Source of the DNA: Paraburkholderia lycopersici
GTDB lineage: Bacteria; Pseudomonadota; Gammaproteobacteria; Burkholderiales; Burkholderiaceae
Direction of reading: 5' to 3'
NCBI RefSeq assembly: GCF_900096975.1
Contig: NZ_FMYQ01000014.1
Coordinates: forward strand, 103,394-167,393
Length of the DNA: 64,000 nt
Shown: positions 9,719 to 17,901 of the stretch, one piece after another
Layout: every line of letters begins with the position of its first letter
Numbering within the stretch: the stretch's first letter is position 1
Notes under the pieces: generated by a model
What the model saw: only the letters and a program-made list of their open reading frames with translations
Databases searched by the model: none
Told to the model about the DNA's origin: nothing
Translations under genes and position numbers: made by a program

Positions 9719-9734
9719 TGGCACGCAAAACGCA
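9719..9734 (+). promoter_or_regulatory. Candidate sigma-54 promoter for the GH15 gene
   Basis: TGGCACG-CAAA-ACGCA: the -24 element matches the consensus at all seven positions, the invariant GG and GC are 10 nt apart, and the -12 element is ACGCA instead of TTGCA. The predicted transcript start is about 90 nt before the likely start codon at 9834. Assignment is by eye only. Confidence 0.45.
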
Positions 9735-9833
9735 TTGCGCAGGCGGCCCCGCTGCCACTACTCTTGTGCGTGCATGCCGCGATACAGCGGCAAGCGGCTT
9801 ATGTTTTCGAGCAACGCTGTCAATCTGCTTACC

Positions 9834-11699
9834 ATGCCCGCACCCATTGAAGACTACGCATTGATTGGCGACGGCCACACGGCCGCGCTCGTGTCCCGCG
9901 CCGGCTCCATCGACTGGCTTTGCTGGCCGCGTTTCGACTCCGGCGCCTGCTTCGCCGCCCTCCTCGGCACCGAGGAAAACGGCCGCTGGCTCATCGCGCC
10001 CGCGCAGCCCGAAGGAGACCGGGATCGCGTCGAGATCAAGATCACGCGCCGCTACCGCGGCGAAACGCTGATCCTCGAAACGGACTTCGAAACGCCCGAG
10101 GGCGCCGTGACGCTCATCGACTTCATGCCGCCCGGCAACGGCTGGTCGGAGCTCGTGCGCATCGTCGTGGGGCGGCGCGGCACCGTGCGCATGGAGAGTC
10201 AGCTCGTGCTGCGCTTCGACTACGGCTTTTCGGTGCCGTGGGTGAGCCGCCTCACCTACGAAAGCGGCATCAAGGCCACGGTCGGTCCCGACACGGTCGT
10301 GCTGCGCACGCCCGTCGATCTCCAGGGCGAAAACATGCATACGGTCGCGCAGTTCGAAGTGAAGGAAGGCGAGCGCGTGCCGTTCTCGCTCTCCTATGCG
10401 GCCTCGCATCTGCGTCTGCCGCCGCCGCGCGATCCGTTCACGGCGCTCGCGCGCACCGAGAACTTCTGGACCGAATGGGCCTCGCGCAGCACCGTGGAGG
10501 GCCGCTGGGCCGAACCGATCCGCCGTTCGCTCATCACGCTCAAGGCGCTCGCCTACGAGCCCACGGGCGGCATCGTCGCCGCGCCCACGACGTCGCTGCC
10601 CGAACAGCTCGGCGGCACGCGCAACTGGGACTACCGCTATTGCTGGCTGCGCGACGCGACCATCACGCTGCTCGCCATGATGCGCGGCGGCTACTACGAC
10701 GAGGCGCGCGCCTGGCGCGCCTGGCTTGGCCGCGTGATGGCCGGCTCGCCCTCGCAACTGCAGATCATGTACGGGCTCGCGGGCGAACGCCGCCTGCCCG
10801 AGTTCGAACTCGACTGGCTGCCCGGCTACGAAGGCGCGAAGCCCGTGCGCGTGGGCAACAACGCGGTGGGCCAGCTGCAGCTCGACGTGTACGGCGAAGT
10901 GATGAATGCGCTGCATCTCGCACGCGTGGGAGGCCTCCAGGCCGATGACACGGCCTGGGCGATCCAGTGCGCGATGCTCGAGCATCTCGAGACCATCTGG
11001 ACCGAGCCCGACGAAGGCATCTGGGAAACGCGCGGCGGCCGCCAGCATTTCACCTTCTCGAAGGTGATGGCCTGGGTCGCATTCGACCGCGCCGTCAAGT
11101 CGGCGGAAAAATTCGCGCTGCCCGGGCCGATCGATCACTGGCGCGAACTGCGCGCGACGATCCACGCCACCATTTGCGAGCGCAGCTTCAACAGGGAGCT
11201 GAACTCTTTCACGCAGATCTACGGCGGCACCGACCTCGACGCGAGCCTGCTGCTCATGCCGCTCGTCGGCTTCCTGCCCGCCGCCGATCCGCGCATGGCC
11301 GGCACGGTGGCGGCGATCGAACGCGACCTCATGTGCGAAGGCTTCGTGATGCGCTATCGCACCACCGAATTCGACGACGGTCTGCCGCCCGGCGAAGGCA
11401 CCTTCCTCGCGTGCAGCTTCTGGATGGTCGACAACCTCGCGCTTCAGGGCCGCATGGACGACGCACGCCACATGTACGAACGCCTGCTTTCGCTCGCCAA
11501 CGACGTGGGATTGCTCGCGGAGGAATATGACCCCATTGCGGGACGCCTCGTCGGTAATTTCCCGCAGGCGTTCTCGCACGTGGCGCTCGTGCACACGGGT
11601 CTGAACCTCATGCGGCACGAACAGGAAATGGCGAAGGAAACGGGTCATCCGGCCGTCGACGGCGCGGCCGCCGAGCCGGCTGTTGCATCCGCATCGTAA
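9834..11699 (+). CDS. Glycoside hydrolase family 15 protein (glucoamylase/trehalase type)
   Basis: 621 aa from the ATG at 9834, which gives the family-typical N-terminus MPAPIEDYALIGDGHTA; an upstream in-frame ATG at 9801 is possible and no strong ribosome site decides. The N-terminal beta-sandwich-like part covers about residues 1-220. The (alpha/alpha)6 catalytic domain follows, with GGTRNWDYRYCWLRDA, EPDEGIWETRGG (general acid region) and GLLAEEYDP...GNFPQAFSH (general base region). GH15 enzymes of this soluble type split alpha-glucosidic bonds; in several bacteria they act as trehalases, so a link to otsA at 55.8 kb is plausible. No signal peptide is seen, so it is probably cytosolic. Confidence 0.85.
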   Translation: MPAPIEDYALIGDGHTAALVSRAGSIDWLCWPRFDSGACFAALLGTEENGRWLIAPAQPEGDRDRVEIKITRRYRGETLILETDFETPEGAVTLIDFMPPGNGWSELVRIVVGRRGTVRMESQLVLRFDYGFSVPWVSRLTYESGIKATVGPDTVVLRTPVDLQGENMHTVAQFEVKEGERVPFSLSYAASHLRLPPPRDPFTALARTENFWTEWASRSTVEGRWAEPIRRSLITLKALAYEPTGGIVAAPTTSLPEQLGGTRNWDYRYCWLRDATITLLAMMRGGYYDEARAWRAWLGRVMAGSPSQLQIMYGLAGERRLPEFELDWLPGYEGAKPVRVGNNAVGQLQLDVYGEVMNALHLARVGGLQADDTAWAIQCAMLEHLETIWTEPDEGIWETRGGRQHFTFSKVMAWVAFDRAVKSAEKFALPGPIDHWRELRATIHATICERSFNRELNSFTQIYGGTDLDASLLLMPLVGFLPAADPRMAGTVAAIERDLMCEGFVMRYRTTEFDDGLPPGEGTFLACSFWMVDNLALQGRMDDARHMYERLLSLANDVGLLAEEYDPIAGRLVGNFPQAFSHVALVHTGLNLMRHEQEMAKETGHPAVDGAAAEPAVASAS

Positions 11700-11998
11700 T
11701 TGTTCGAAAGCGCCTGGACGTTTGCACGAGCTGGGGTACACTAGGGTTGCTGCGTTGCACAACGGCGAGGCGTAGTAGACTGCCCGCGCCGCCTTGCAAC
11801 GGGGCGCTCGCGTGCGCCACCTTGCAGCAAGCTTTCAGACAATCTCTGCCGGCGCATGCGGGTCAGCCCGCGCTAAAGCCCCCCGTACGCCGGCCGATAA
11901 ACAACTTGACCGACCAACCTTGCCGGCCCGCATCTGCTCCGCGCTTCACTTGCGCGCGACCCGGGTGCGAACCGCACCTTGAAGATGCCGGAGCGCCC

Positions 11999-13306
11999 AT
12001 GCTCTATCAAATCCGTGAATTCCAGCGCGCGTTGCTGAGCCCGCTGACTGCCTGGGCCCAGGCCGCTTCGAAATCGTTCTCGAATCCGTCGAGCCCGTTT
12101 TCGCTCGTGCCGGGTGCAACGCGCCTCGCCGCAGGCTACGAACTGCTCTACCGTCTCGGTAAAGACTACGAGAAGCCCGAATTCAACATTCGGCAAATCG
12201 TGAAGGACGGCTTCAACATTCCGATCGTCGAGCAGACCATCATCGAGAAGCCGTTCTGCCGCCTGCTGCGCTTCAAGCGCTATGCCGACGACACGGGCGC
12301 CGTGGCGGCGCTCAAGGACGAACCCGCCGTGCTGGTGTGCGCGCCGCTCTCGGGCCACCACGCCACGCTGCTGCGCGACACCGTGCGCACGCTGCTGCAG
12401 GACCACAAGGTGTACATCACCGACTGGATCGACGCGCGCATGGTGCCGCTCGAAGCCGGTCCGTTCCATCTCGACGACTACGTCGCGTACATCCAGGAAT
12501 TCATCCGCCATATCGGCGCGAAGAACGTGCACGTGCTGTCCGTTTGCCAGCCTACGGTACCGGTCCTCGCGGCCATCTCGCTCATGGCGAGCCGCGGCGA
12601 AGACACCCCGCTGACCATGACGATGATGGGCGGCCCAATCGACGCTCGCCGCAGCCCCACCGCCGTGAACTCGCTCGCCACCGAGCATTCGCTCGAGTGG
12701 TTTGCGAACAACGTCATTCACCCGGTACCCGCCAACTATCCCGGCGAAGGGCGCGAGGTGTATCCGGGCTTCCTCCAGCACGCGGGTTTCGTCGCGATGA
12801 ATCCGGGCCGTCACACGACCGCGCACTGGGACTTCTACAAGAGCCTCTTGCGAGGCGACGAAGAGGACGCCGAAGCACATCGCCAGTTCTACGACGAATA
12901 CAACGCGGTGCTCGATATGGCCGCCGAGTACTACCTGGACACCATCGAGACCGTGTTCCAGGCCTTCCGCCTCGCGGAAGGCACGTGGGACGTGGCCGGC
13001 GAGCGCGTGCGTCCGCAGGATATTCGCGACACGGCCCTCTTCACGATCGAAGGCGAGCTCGACGACATTTCCGGCGCTGGCCAGACGCGTGCCGCGCACG
13101 ATCTGTGCACCGGCATTCCCGAGACCAACCGGCATCATCTGACCGCCGAAAAATGCGGCCACTACGGCATTTTCTCGGGCCGCCGCTGGCGCACGATCAT
13201 CTATCCGCAACTGCGCGACTTCATCCGCAAGCACGAGGCGGCCAGCGGCCACACGGGCAAGCAGCCTTCCGCGCGCGGTCGCTCCGCGCAAGGCGCCGTC
13301 GCCTGA
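11999..13306 (+). CDS. phaZ: Intracellular polyhydroxybutyrate depolymerase PhaZ
   Basis: 435 aa; the ATG at 11999 is preceded by CGGAG. Intracellular PHB depolymerases of the Ralstonia eutropha PhaZ1 type mobilise stored PHB granules and use a Cys nucleophile. Here the residues fall exactly at C183 (in LSVCQPTVPVL), D355 (in EGELDDISGA) and H388 (in EKCGHYG), the triad reported for that enzyme. There is no signal peptide, as expected for a granule-associated cytoplasmic enzyme. It stands alone, with about 300 bp of upstream sequence and a terminator-like hairpin downstream. Confidence 0.95.
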   Translation: MLYQIREFQRALLSPLTAWAQAASKSFSNPSSPFSLVPGATRLAAGYELLYRLGKDYEKPEFNIRQIVKDGFNIPIVEQTIIEKPFCRLLRFKRYADDTGAVAALKDEPAVLVCAPLSGHHATLLRDTVRTLLQDHKVYITDWIDARMVPLEAGPFHLDDYVAYIQEFIRHIGAKNVHVLSVCQPTVPVLAAISLMASRGEDTPLTMTMMGGPIDARRSPTAVNSLATEHSLEWFANNVIHPVPANYPGEGREVYPGFLQHAGFVAMNPGRHTTAHWDFYKSLLRGDEEDAEAHRQFYDEYNAVLDMAAEYYLDTIETVFQAFRLAEGTWDVAGERVRPQDIRDTALFTIEGELDDISGAGQTRAAHDLCTGIPETNRHHLTAEKCGHYGIFSGRRWRTIIYPQLRDFIRKHEAASGHTGKQPSARGRSAQGAVA

Positions 13307-13357
13307 CGATGCCTCGCGCGTGTCGCCGGCGCGCCGACTCGAAAACACGTTCGCAGC

Positions 13358-13394
13358 AAAACGCCGCGCCGTCCCTGGACGGCGCGCGGCGTTT
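13358..13394 (+). terminator. Hairpin terminator between phaZ and the TetR gene
   Basis: AAACGCCGCG...CGCGGCGTTT pairs across an inner GTCC/GGAC stem with a small bulge. A short T run (GTTTG) follows. It sits between two convergent genes and could serve both. Confidence 0.6.
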
Positions 13395-13429
13395 GTAGGG
13401 CGTGCAACGCTCTCGCAAGCGAATGCGCG

Positions 13430-14062
13430 TTACCTGCGCATCAGATACGCGAGCAGCATCTCGGTATTGAGCTGGATGATTTCCGCGCGCTCGGCAGCCG
13501 TGCTGAAGTCGCGCCCGAGCGTCGCGTTGAGCGTGTAGCGGTTGGAGACGATGTAGTAGCCCATGCCCGAGAGCGTCACATAGAGCCGCAACGGGTCGAT
13601 GCTCGGGCGAAACAGTCCCGCGGACTCGCCGCGCGTGAGGATCGCGCCGAGCGTGGCCACGATCGGCGAGATCATCTCGCGTATGCGCGTGGACTTCTGC
13701 ATGTAACGCGCTTCGTGCAGGTTCTCGTTGTTCACGAGCCGCAGCAGTTCGGGATGGTCGCGATAGTAATCCCAGACGAAATGCGCGAGTCGCGTGATCG
13801 CCTCGACGGGGGCGAGGCCGCCGAGATCGAGTGCCCGCTCCGCTTCGTTGAGCGCGCCGAAGGCATATTCGAGTACGGCGGTAAACAGCTGCTCCTTGCT
13901 GCCGAAGTAGTAATAGAGCATGCGCTCATTGGTTTCCGCGCGACGCGCAATCTGGTCGACGCGTGCGCCGAACAGGCCGCCATTGGCGAATTCTTCCGCC
14001 GCGGCAAGCAGAATGCGGCGGCGCGTGCCTTCAGGATCTCTTTTGATTTTTGGCTGATTCAT
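13430..14062 (-). CDS. TetR family transcriptional regulator
   Basis: 210 aa from the ATG at 14062 (MNQPKIKRDPEGTRRRIL). The N-terminal HTH runs through about residues 15-62, with ARVDQIARRAETNERMLYYY and FGSKEQLF, the classic TetR recognition region. The C-terminal ligand domain is helical (VTLSGMGYYIVSNRYTLNATL) and resembles RutR/NemR-like C-terminal domains, but the effector cannot be read from sequence. It is divergent from rsxB with about 420 bp between them, which include an inverted repeat at 14326-14345 that could be its operator. Confidence 0.9.
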   Translation of the reverse strand: MNQPKIKRDPEGTRRRILLAAAEEFANGGLFGARVDQIARRAETNERMLYYYFGSKEQLFTAVLEYAFGALNEAERALDLGGLAPVEAITRLAHFVWDYYRDHPELLRLVNNENLHEARYMQKSTRIREMISPIVATLGAILTRGESAGLFRPSIDPLRLYVTLSGMGYYIVSNRYTLNATLGRDFSTAAERAEIIQLNTEMLLAYLMRR

Positions 14063-14484
14063 GGTGGCAGGATCTCGGTAAGCCGCGTTGTCCGGTTGAC
14101 GCTGTGAGCGATGCCACGCCGGACCTCTCCTGGCGTTCGTGGCGACAGCGTTATGCGGGGCGCGCCAGGTTAATGGACAGACACCCTCCGACCTACGGTC
14201 TTGCGTTCCTTCTTGCTTGTTTGATGTCGTTGCGATCCGGCATCGTTCTTCCCCCTGTCTGCTCCATGCAATGCGCTCCGCCTGCCGTGTATCGCTTACG
14301 TCTATTGATTTCCCCTGGATTGCATAGCGCTTCGCATTAAGCGCTTTGATTATGGCACATGGTCCGCCGATGGCAATGCGGGAAATCGGCGATAATGCGA
14401 GCTTTGGCGCTGTGCGTATGCGCCCTGTCGGGCCTGTGCGCCCAAGGTCATGCCGCCGCACGGGCCACCCAGAAGTTTGCGACC
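14063..14484. other. Intergenic region between the TetR gene and rsxB
   Basis: About 420 bp with no convincing gene. It holds the inverted repeat AGCGCTT-CGCATT-AAGCGCT at 14326-14345 and an AT-richer patch around 14340-14355. The rsxB start is uncertain: an in-frame ATG at 14395 would add a hydrophobic, signal-like stretch that I consider non-coding. Confidence 0.6.
14326..14345. promoter_or_regulatory. Inverted repeat, possible TetR-family operator
   Basis: AGCGCTT and AAGCGCT are a perfect 7-bp inverted repeat around CGCATT. Dyads of this size between a tetR-type gene and its divergent neighbour are typical operators. No T-tract follows, so it is unlikely to be a terminator. Confidence 0.35.
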
Positions 14485-15366
14485 GTGAACGATTCCAAAA
14501 CACTCGCAGATCGCATCGAAGATCTGCTGCCCCAGACCCAATGCACGAAGTGCGGCTACGACGGCTGCCGGCCCTATGCCGAAGCCGTGGCCGCCGGCGC
14601 TGCCAACTATAACCAGTGCCCGCCCGGCGGCGTTGAGGGCGTCGCGCGCCTCGCGAACCTGCTCGGCAAATCCGTCATTCCGGTCAATCCGGACAACGGC
14701 GTGGAACGTCCGCGCCCGGTGGCGTTCATCGACGAGCAGTTGTGCATCGGCTGCACGCTGTGCATGCAGGCCTGCCCCGTCGACGCGATCGTTGGCGCTC
14801 CCAAGCAGATGCACACCATCGTCAAGGATCAATGCACGGGCTGCGACCTGTGCGTCGCGCCCTGTCCGGTCGACTGCATCGCAATGATTCCCGTTACAGG
14901 CGAGGCAACCGGCTGGGACGCATGGACGCAGCAGCAAGCCGACGAAGCACGCGCGCGCCATGACCGGCGTGTTGCGCGCCAGGCCGCCGAACGCAACGCA
15001 GCCGAGGCGCGCGCGGCCGCGCGGCGCGCCGCCACGAGCGCGCAGGTGCGGGCGCCCGCGCTGGAAGACGACGCCAAACAAGCGAACGCCGCACAGCCGG
15101 CAAGCTCCCCCGCAGACGACGCCGAAGCGAGGAAGAAAGCGATCATCCAGGCGGCGCTCGAACGCGCGCGCCGCAAGAAGGCTGAGATGGCCGAACAGGG
15201 TGTGGGCCCGCGCAACGTCGAGCATGTAAGCGCCGACGTGCAGGCGCAGATCGACGCCGCCGAGGCGCGCCGCAAACGCATCGGCATCGGCATCGGCTCG
15301 GATGCCGCGGACGCTCACGGCGAAAAACACGGCGCGCCCCATGACGACGACCCGTCCGCGCAATAG
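14485..15366 (+). CDS. rsxB: RnfB/RsxB-type ferredoxin-like electron transport protein
   Basis: 293 aa from a GTG at 14485 (VNDSKTLADRIEDLLPQTQC), chosen because family members begin close to the ADRIEDLLPQTQC motif. The first Fe-S motif is QCTKCGYDGCRPYAE...NQCPPGG, as in RnfB. Two [4Fe-4S] ferredoxin motifs follow (CIGCTLCMQACP and CTGCDLCVAPCP). The last 110 residues are Ala/Arg-rich and probably disordered. RnfB normally transfers electrons within the six-subunit Rnf/Rsx membrane complex, but no other rnf gene is present here and the usual N-terminal membrane helix is missing, so this is a soluble, orphan version. It is followed by nth with only 46 bp between them. Confidence 0.85.
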   Translation: MNDSKTLADRIEDLLPQTQCTKCGYDGCRPYAEAVAAGAANYNQCPPGGVEGVARLANLLGKSVIPVNPDNGVERPRPVAFIDEQLCIGCTLCMQACPVDAIVGAPKQMHTIVKDQCTGCDLCVAPCPVDCIAMIPVTGEATGWDAWTQQQADEARARHDRRVARQAAERNAAEARAAARRAATSAQVRAPALEDDAKQANAAQPASSPADDAEARKKAIIQAALERARRKKAEMAEQGVGPRNVEHVSADVQAQIDAAEARRKRIGIGIGSDAADAHGEKHGAPHDDDPSAQ

Positions 15367-15412
15367 CGAACCACCGACCACCGCACGACCCACGGCCCCA
15401 CGCACAACGAGC

Positions 15413-16057
15413 ATGAACGCCACCAAGCGCCGCGCCATTTACGAAACGCTGCAAAGTCTCGATCCGCATCCCACCACCGAGCTCGAGTTCAACACACCGT
15501 TCGAACTCCTGATTGCCGTGATGCTCTCGGCGCAGGCCACCGACGTTTCGGTGAACAAGGCCATGCGCAGGATGTTTCCGGTAGCCAATACGCCGGAGAC
15601 GCTGCTTGCGCTCGGCGAGGAAGGCGTGGCCGACTACATCAAGACGATTGGCCTCTATCGCACCAAGGCAAAGAACGTCATTGCGACCTGCCGCATCCTG
15701 ATCGATCAGTACGGCGGCGAGGTGCCGCAAACGCGCGAGGCGCTCGAGGCATTGCCGGGCGTCGGGCGCAAGACGGCGAACGTCGTGCTCAATACGGCGT
15801 TCGGCCAGCCGACCATCGCCGTCGACACCCATATCTTTCGGGTTGCGAACCGAACGGGACTCGCGCCCGGCAAAGACGTGCGCGCCGTCGAAGCCGCGCT
15901 CGAAAAGTTCACGCCGCCCGAGTTTCGCCAGGACGCGCATCACTGGCTCATTCTGCATGGCCGCTATGTGTGCAAGGCGCGCCGGCCCGAATGCTGGCAT
16001 TGCGTGATCGAGCCGCTGTGCGAGTTCAAGCCGAAGACGCCGCCGCCGGAACTCTGA
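15413..16057 (+). CDS. nth: Endonuclease III (DNA glycosylase/AP lyase)
   Basis: 214 aa. The helix-hairpin-helix LPGVGRKTANVV carries catalytic K120, and VDTHIFR carries D138. The C-terminal [4Fe-4S] cluster ligands are C187, C194, C197 and C203 (CX6CX2CX5C). These positions agree with the E. coli enzyme. It removes oxidised pyrimidines and nicks abasic sites in base-excision repair. It lies just downstream of rsxB in the same direction, so co-transcription is likely; an in-frame ORF extends upstream into rsxB but the ATG at 15413 gives the normal length. Confidence 0.97.
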   Translation: MNATKRRAIYETLQSLDPHPTTELEFNTPFELLIAVMLSAQATDVSVNKAMRRMFPVANTPETLLALGEEGVADYIKTIGLYRTKAKNVIATCRILIDQYGGEVPQTREALEALPGVGRKTANVVLNTAFGQPTIAVDTHIFRVANRTGLAPGKDVRAVEAALEKFTPPEFRQDAHHWLILHGRYVCKARRPECWHCVIEPLCEFKPKTPPPEL

Positions 16058-16149
16058 GCGGGAATGCGCCCCCGGGCGTAAAATGAGCGGCCCAGGCGCC
16101 GCAGCAGCGGCGCCGCATGCCTGCGCTTCACCAATAGAACCGACCCGAG

Positions 16150-16584
16150 ATGTTCAACCCCAGCCGCGACGAAGTCCGCCGCTTTTTCACCGAGACCTGG
16201 CGCAAGCAGCGCGCGGGCGAGATTCTCACGCCGCTCGAGGCGATCGCCGCCGACTGGATCGTCGAGCACCCCGAGTATCACGCCGAACTCGCCGATGCCG
16301 ATGCGGCCGCCGCGCAGGATTACTCGCCCGAACGCGGCCAGAGCAACCCGTTCCTGCATTTGTCGATGCATCTCGCGATCAGCGAGCAGCTCTCGATCGA
16401 CCAGCCGCCCGGTATCCGCGCCGCGCACGACCGGCTCGCCGCACGCCTCGGCTCCGCGCACGACGCGCAGCACGCGATCATGGAATGCCTCGGCGAAACG
16501 ATCTGGGAAGCGCAACGCACGAACACCCCGCCCGACACCGACGCCTATCTCGCGCGCATCGAGCGCCGCGCTTCGCGCGACTGA
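16150..16584 (+). CDS. DUF1841 family protein
   Basis: 144 aa, begins MFNPSRDEVRRFFTETWRK. Conserved features are TPLEAIAADWIVEHPEYH, NPFLHLSMHLAISEQLSIDQPPGI and HAIMECLGETIWEAQR, matching DUF1841, a family found mainly in beta- and gammaproteobacteria. The His-rich helical pattern might suggest metal binding, but no function is known. It is probably the last gene of the rsxB-nth run (92 bp gap) and is followed by a very strong hairpin terminator. Confidence 0.85.
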   Translation: MFNPSRDEVRRFFTETWRKQRAGEILTPLEAIAADWIVEHPEYHAELADADAAAAQDYSPERGQSNPFLHLSMHLAISEQLSIDQPPGIRAAHDRLAARLGSAHDAQHAIMECLGETIWEAQRTNTPPDTDAYLARIERRASRD

Positions 16585-16614
16585 CCGCGCGACCGAACCG
16601 AAACCGCCCCAAAA

Positions 16615-16663
16615 AAACACCCCGCGCGGGCCTCGCCGAAAACGAGGCCCGCGCGGGGTGTTT
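16615..16663. terminator. Bidirectional terminator, 21-bp perfect stem
   Basis: A perfect 21-bp inverted repeat runs from AAACACCCC (16615) to GGGGTGTTT (16663) with a 7-nt loop. It is flanked by A and T runs and sits between the convergent DUF1841 and cytochrome c genes. Confidence 0.92.
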
Positions 16664-16702
16664 CGCATGACGCGGCACGCGTGGCGCGCGCCGCCGCCGC
16701 GC

Positions 16703-17098
16703 TTACTTCTTGTTGACGAGATCGCCCTTGAGCGACTCGATGTACGCGGCGAGATCCCTCATGTCGTTCTGCGAAAGATTCTGCACCTGCGCCTGCATGA
16801 TCGGGTTGTTGCGGCCCAGATGCGGGTTGCCGCTGCCCATCTGGTACTGGCGCAGCGCCCAGTAGATGTAGTCGGCGTGCTGACCGGCGAGCTTCGGATA
16901 TTCGGGGCTCACGGGCTTGTTCAGGCCCGGACCGTGACAGGCCGCGCAGTTGTGGCCCTCGGCGAGGACCTTGCCGTTGGCGGCGTCGGCCGCATGCGCG
17001 GGATTGAGCGCGAGCGCGGCGGCCAGCGCGAGCCCGGCGCCCGCGAGCTTGATGGTTGCACCGGCAATCGAAGGCACAGCCGTGTAGGGCTTGTTCAT
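16703..17098 (-). CDS. Small periplasmic cytochrome c (c553-like)
   Basis: 131 aa. A signal peptide (AGLALAAALALNPAHA) is cleaved before ADAANGK. The heme motif CAACH lies near residue 51, and the axial Met is probably in NNPIMQAQVQNLS. Fold and length fit a single-heme class I cytochrome of the c553/cytochrome c4-half type. It starts 18 bp after the stop of another small cytochrome c, so the two are almost certainly one operon and may exchange electrons or serve one oxidase. Confidence 0.9.
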   Translation of the reverse strand: MNKPYTAVPSIAGATIKLAGAGLALAAALALNPAHAADAANGKVLAEGHNCAACHGPGLNKPVSPEYPKLAGQHADYIYWALRQYQMGSGNPHLGRNNPIMQAQVQNLSQNDMRDLAAYIESLKGDLVNKK

Positions 17099-17116
17099 GG
17101 ATTCTCTACCTGCCGG

Positions 17117-17482
17117 TTATTTATTGGGATTGTCCTTCGACGCGGCCGTTTGCGACGCATAGTAGGCCGCGATGTCGGCGATGTCCTGCTCGGTGAGCGA
17201 GGACACGATCGCGTGCATCGTCTCGAAATGCCGGTCGCCCTTCTTGTAGGCGTGCAGCGCGCTCATGAGGTACTGCGCGTTCTGGCCGCCCAGGATCGGC
17301 ACGTGATAGACCTCGGGATAGGCGGTGCGGTAGTCGGGAATACCATGACAGCCGATACACATCGCCACTTTGTCCTGACCCGCCTTCGCGTTGCCCACGA
17401 CGTCCGCGTGAGCCGTGACCGCGAAGCCCGCCAGCACCGAAAATGCGCCGATGACGACGTGCTTGCCGACAATTTTTTTCAT
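17117..17482 (-). CDS. Small periplasmic cytochrome c, first gene of cytochrome pair
   Basis: 121 aa from the ATG at 17482 (MKKIVGKHVVIGAFSVLAGF). The signal peptide ends VTAHA. The heme motif is CIGCH in KVAMCIGCHGIPDY, and the likely axial Met lies in FETMHAIVSSL. It is a class I cytochrome c, distinct in sequence from its downstream partner. Its promoter region is shared with the divergent moxR-type gene; a TATACT -10-like box lies at 17598-17603 on this strand. Confidence 0.9.
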   Translation of the reverse strand: MKKIVGKHVVIGAFSVLAGFAVTAHADVVGNAKAGQDKVAMCIGCHGIPDYRTAYPEVYHVPILGGQNAQYLMSALHAYKKGDRHFETMHAIVSSLTEQDIADIAAYYASQTAASKDNPNK

Positions 17483-17901
17483 AGCATCCAACCTGGCTTG
17501 AGGGGATTCGAACACCCGAACCGCAGGCCACGGCCTGCGCCGCATTACTGCTGTTTTACTTTTGGGGTCGCCGTGCAGGCCGAAAAAAATCGGTCCGAGT
17601 ATACCGCGACGCCGCGCCGGCCGTCCACCGGCGGCCCCACGCCCAGCGGGCCTCGAACGGGCCTGCGGCGGCGCCCGCGCGGCCCTGGGGCGCCCGCAGG
17701 CGCCGGCTGCGCGCGCCTTTGCGGCGGCCGGCCGGGAAGAAACCCGGAGGAACCCTGGCACGAGCGGTGGGCCCGCATGAATGGCACGGCGACCGGCGCG
17801 ACCGCGCCCCAAAGCGCGGACCCAACGATACGCGAGGCGCCTCCGACGCAACACCCCATCTGACTTATACTGGGATTTTTTTCCCAGCGAGCGGATTGAC
17901 C
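17483..17901. other. Divergent promoter region of the cytochrome pair and the moxR-type gene
   Basis: About 420 bp. TATACT boxes are present on both strands (17598-17603 minus, 17866-17871 plus), neither with a good -35. CTGGGA (17870-17875) pairs with TCCCAG (17882-17887) around a T-rich loop, forming a small hairpin just before the moxR start. A GCAGGCC/GGCCTGC hairpin (17523-17538) next to a tRNA T-arm-like string lies upstream of the cytochrome gene. No coding sequence is convincing. Confidence 0.5.

Noticed and set aside
11700..11998. Sigma-54-like GGGGCGC-TCGC-GTGCG string and TTGCAC/TAGACT pairs upstream of phaZ
   Set aside because: The -24 half matches only the GG, and the sigma-70 pairs have poor spacing. 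Not strong enough to annotate as a promoter.
14359..14484. N-terminal extension of RsxB with a signal-like hydrophobic stretch (from the ATG at 14395)
   Set aside because: Related proteins start near the ADRIEDLLPQTQC motif; the extension looks like translated promoter DNA. A GTG at 14485 fits better, though not proven.
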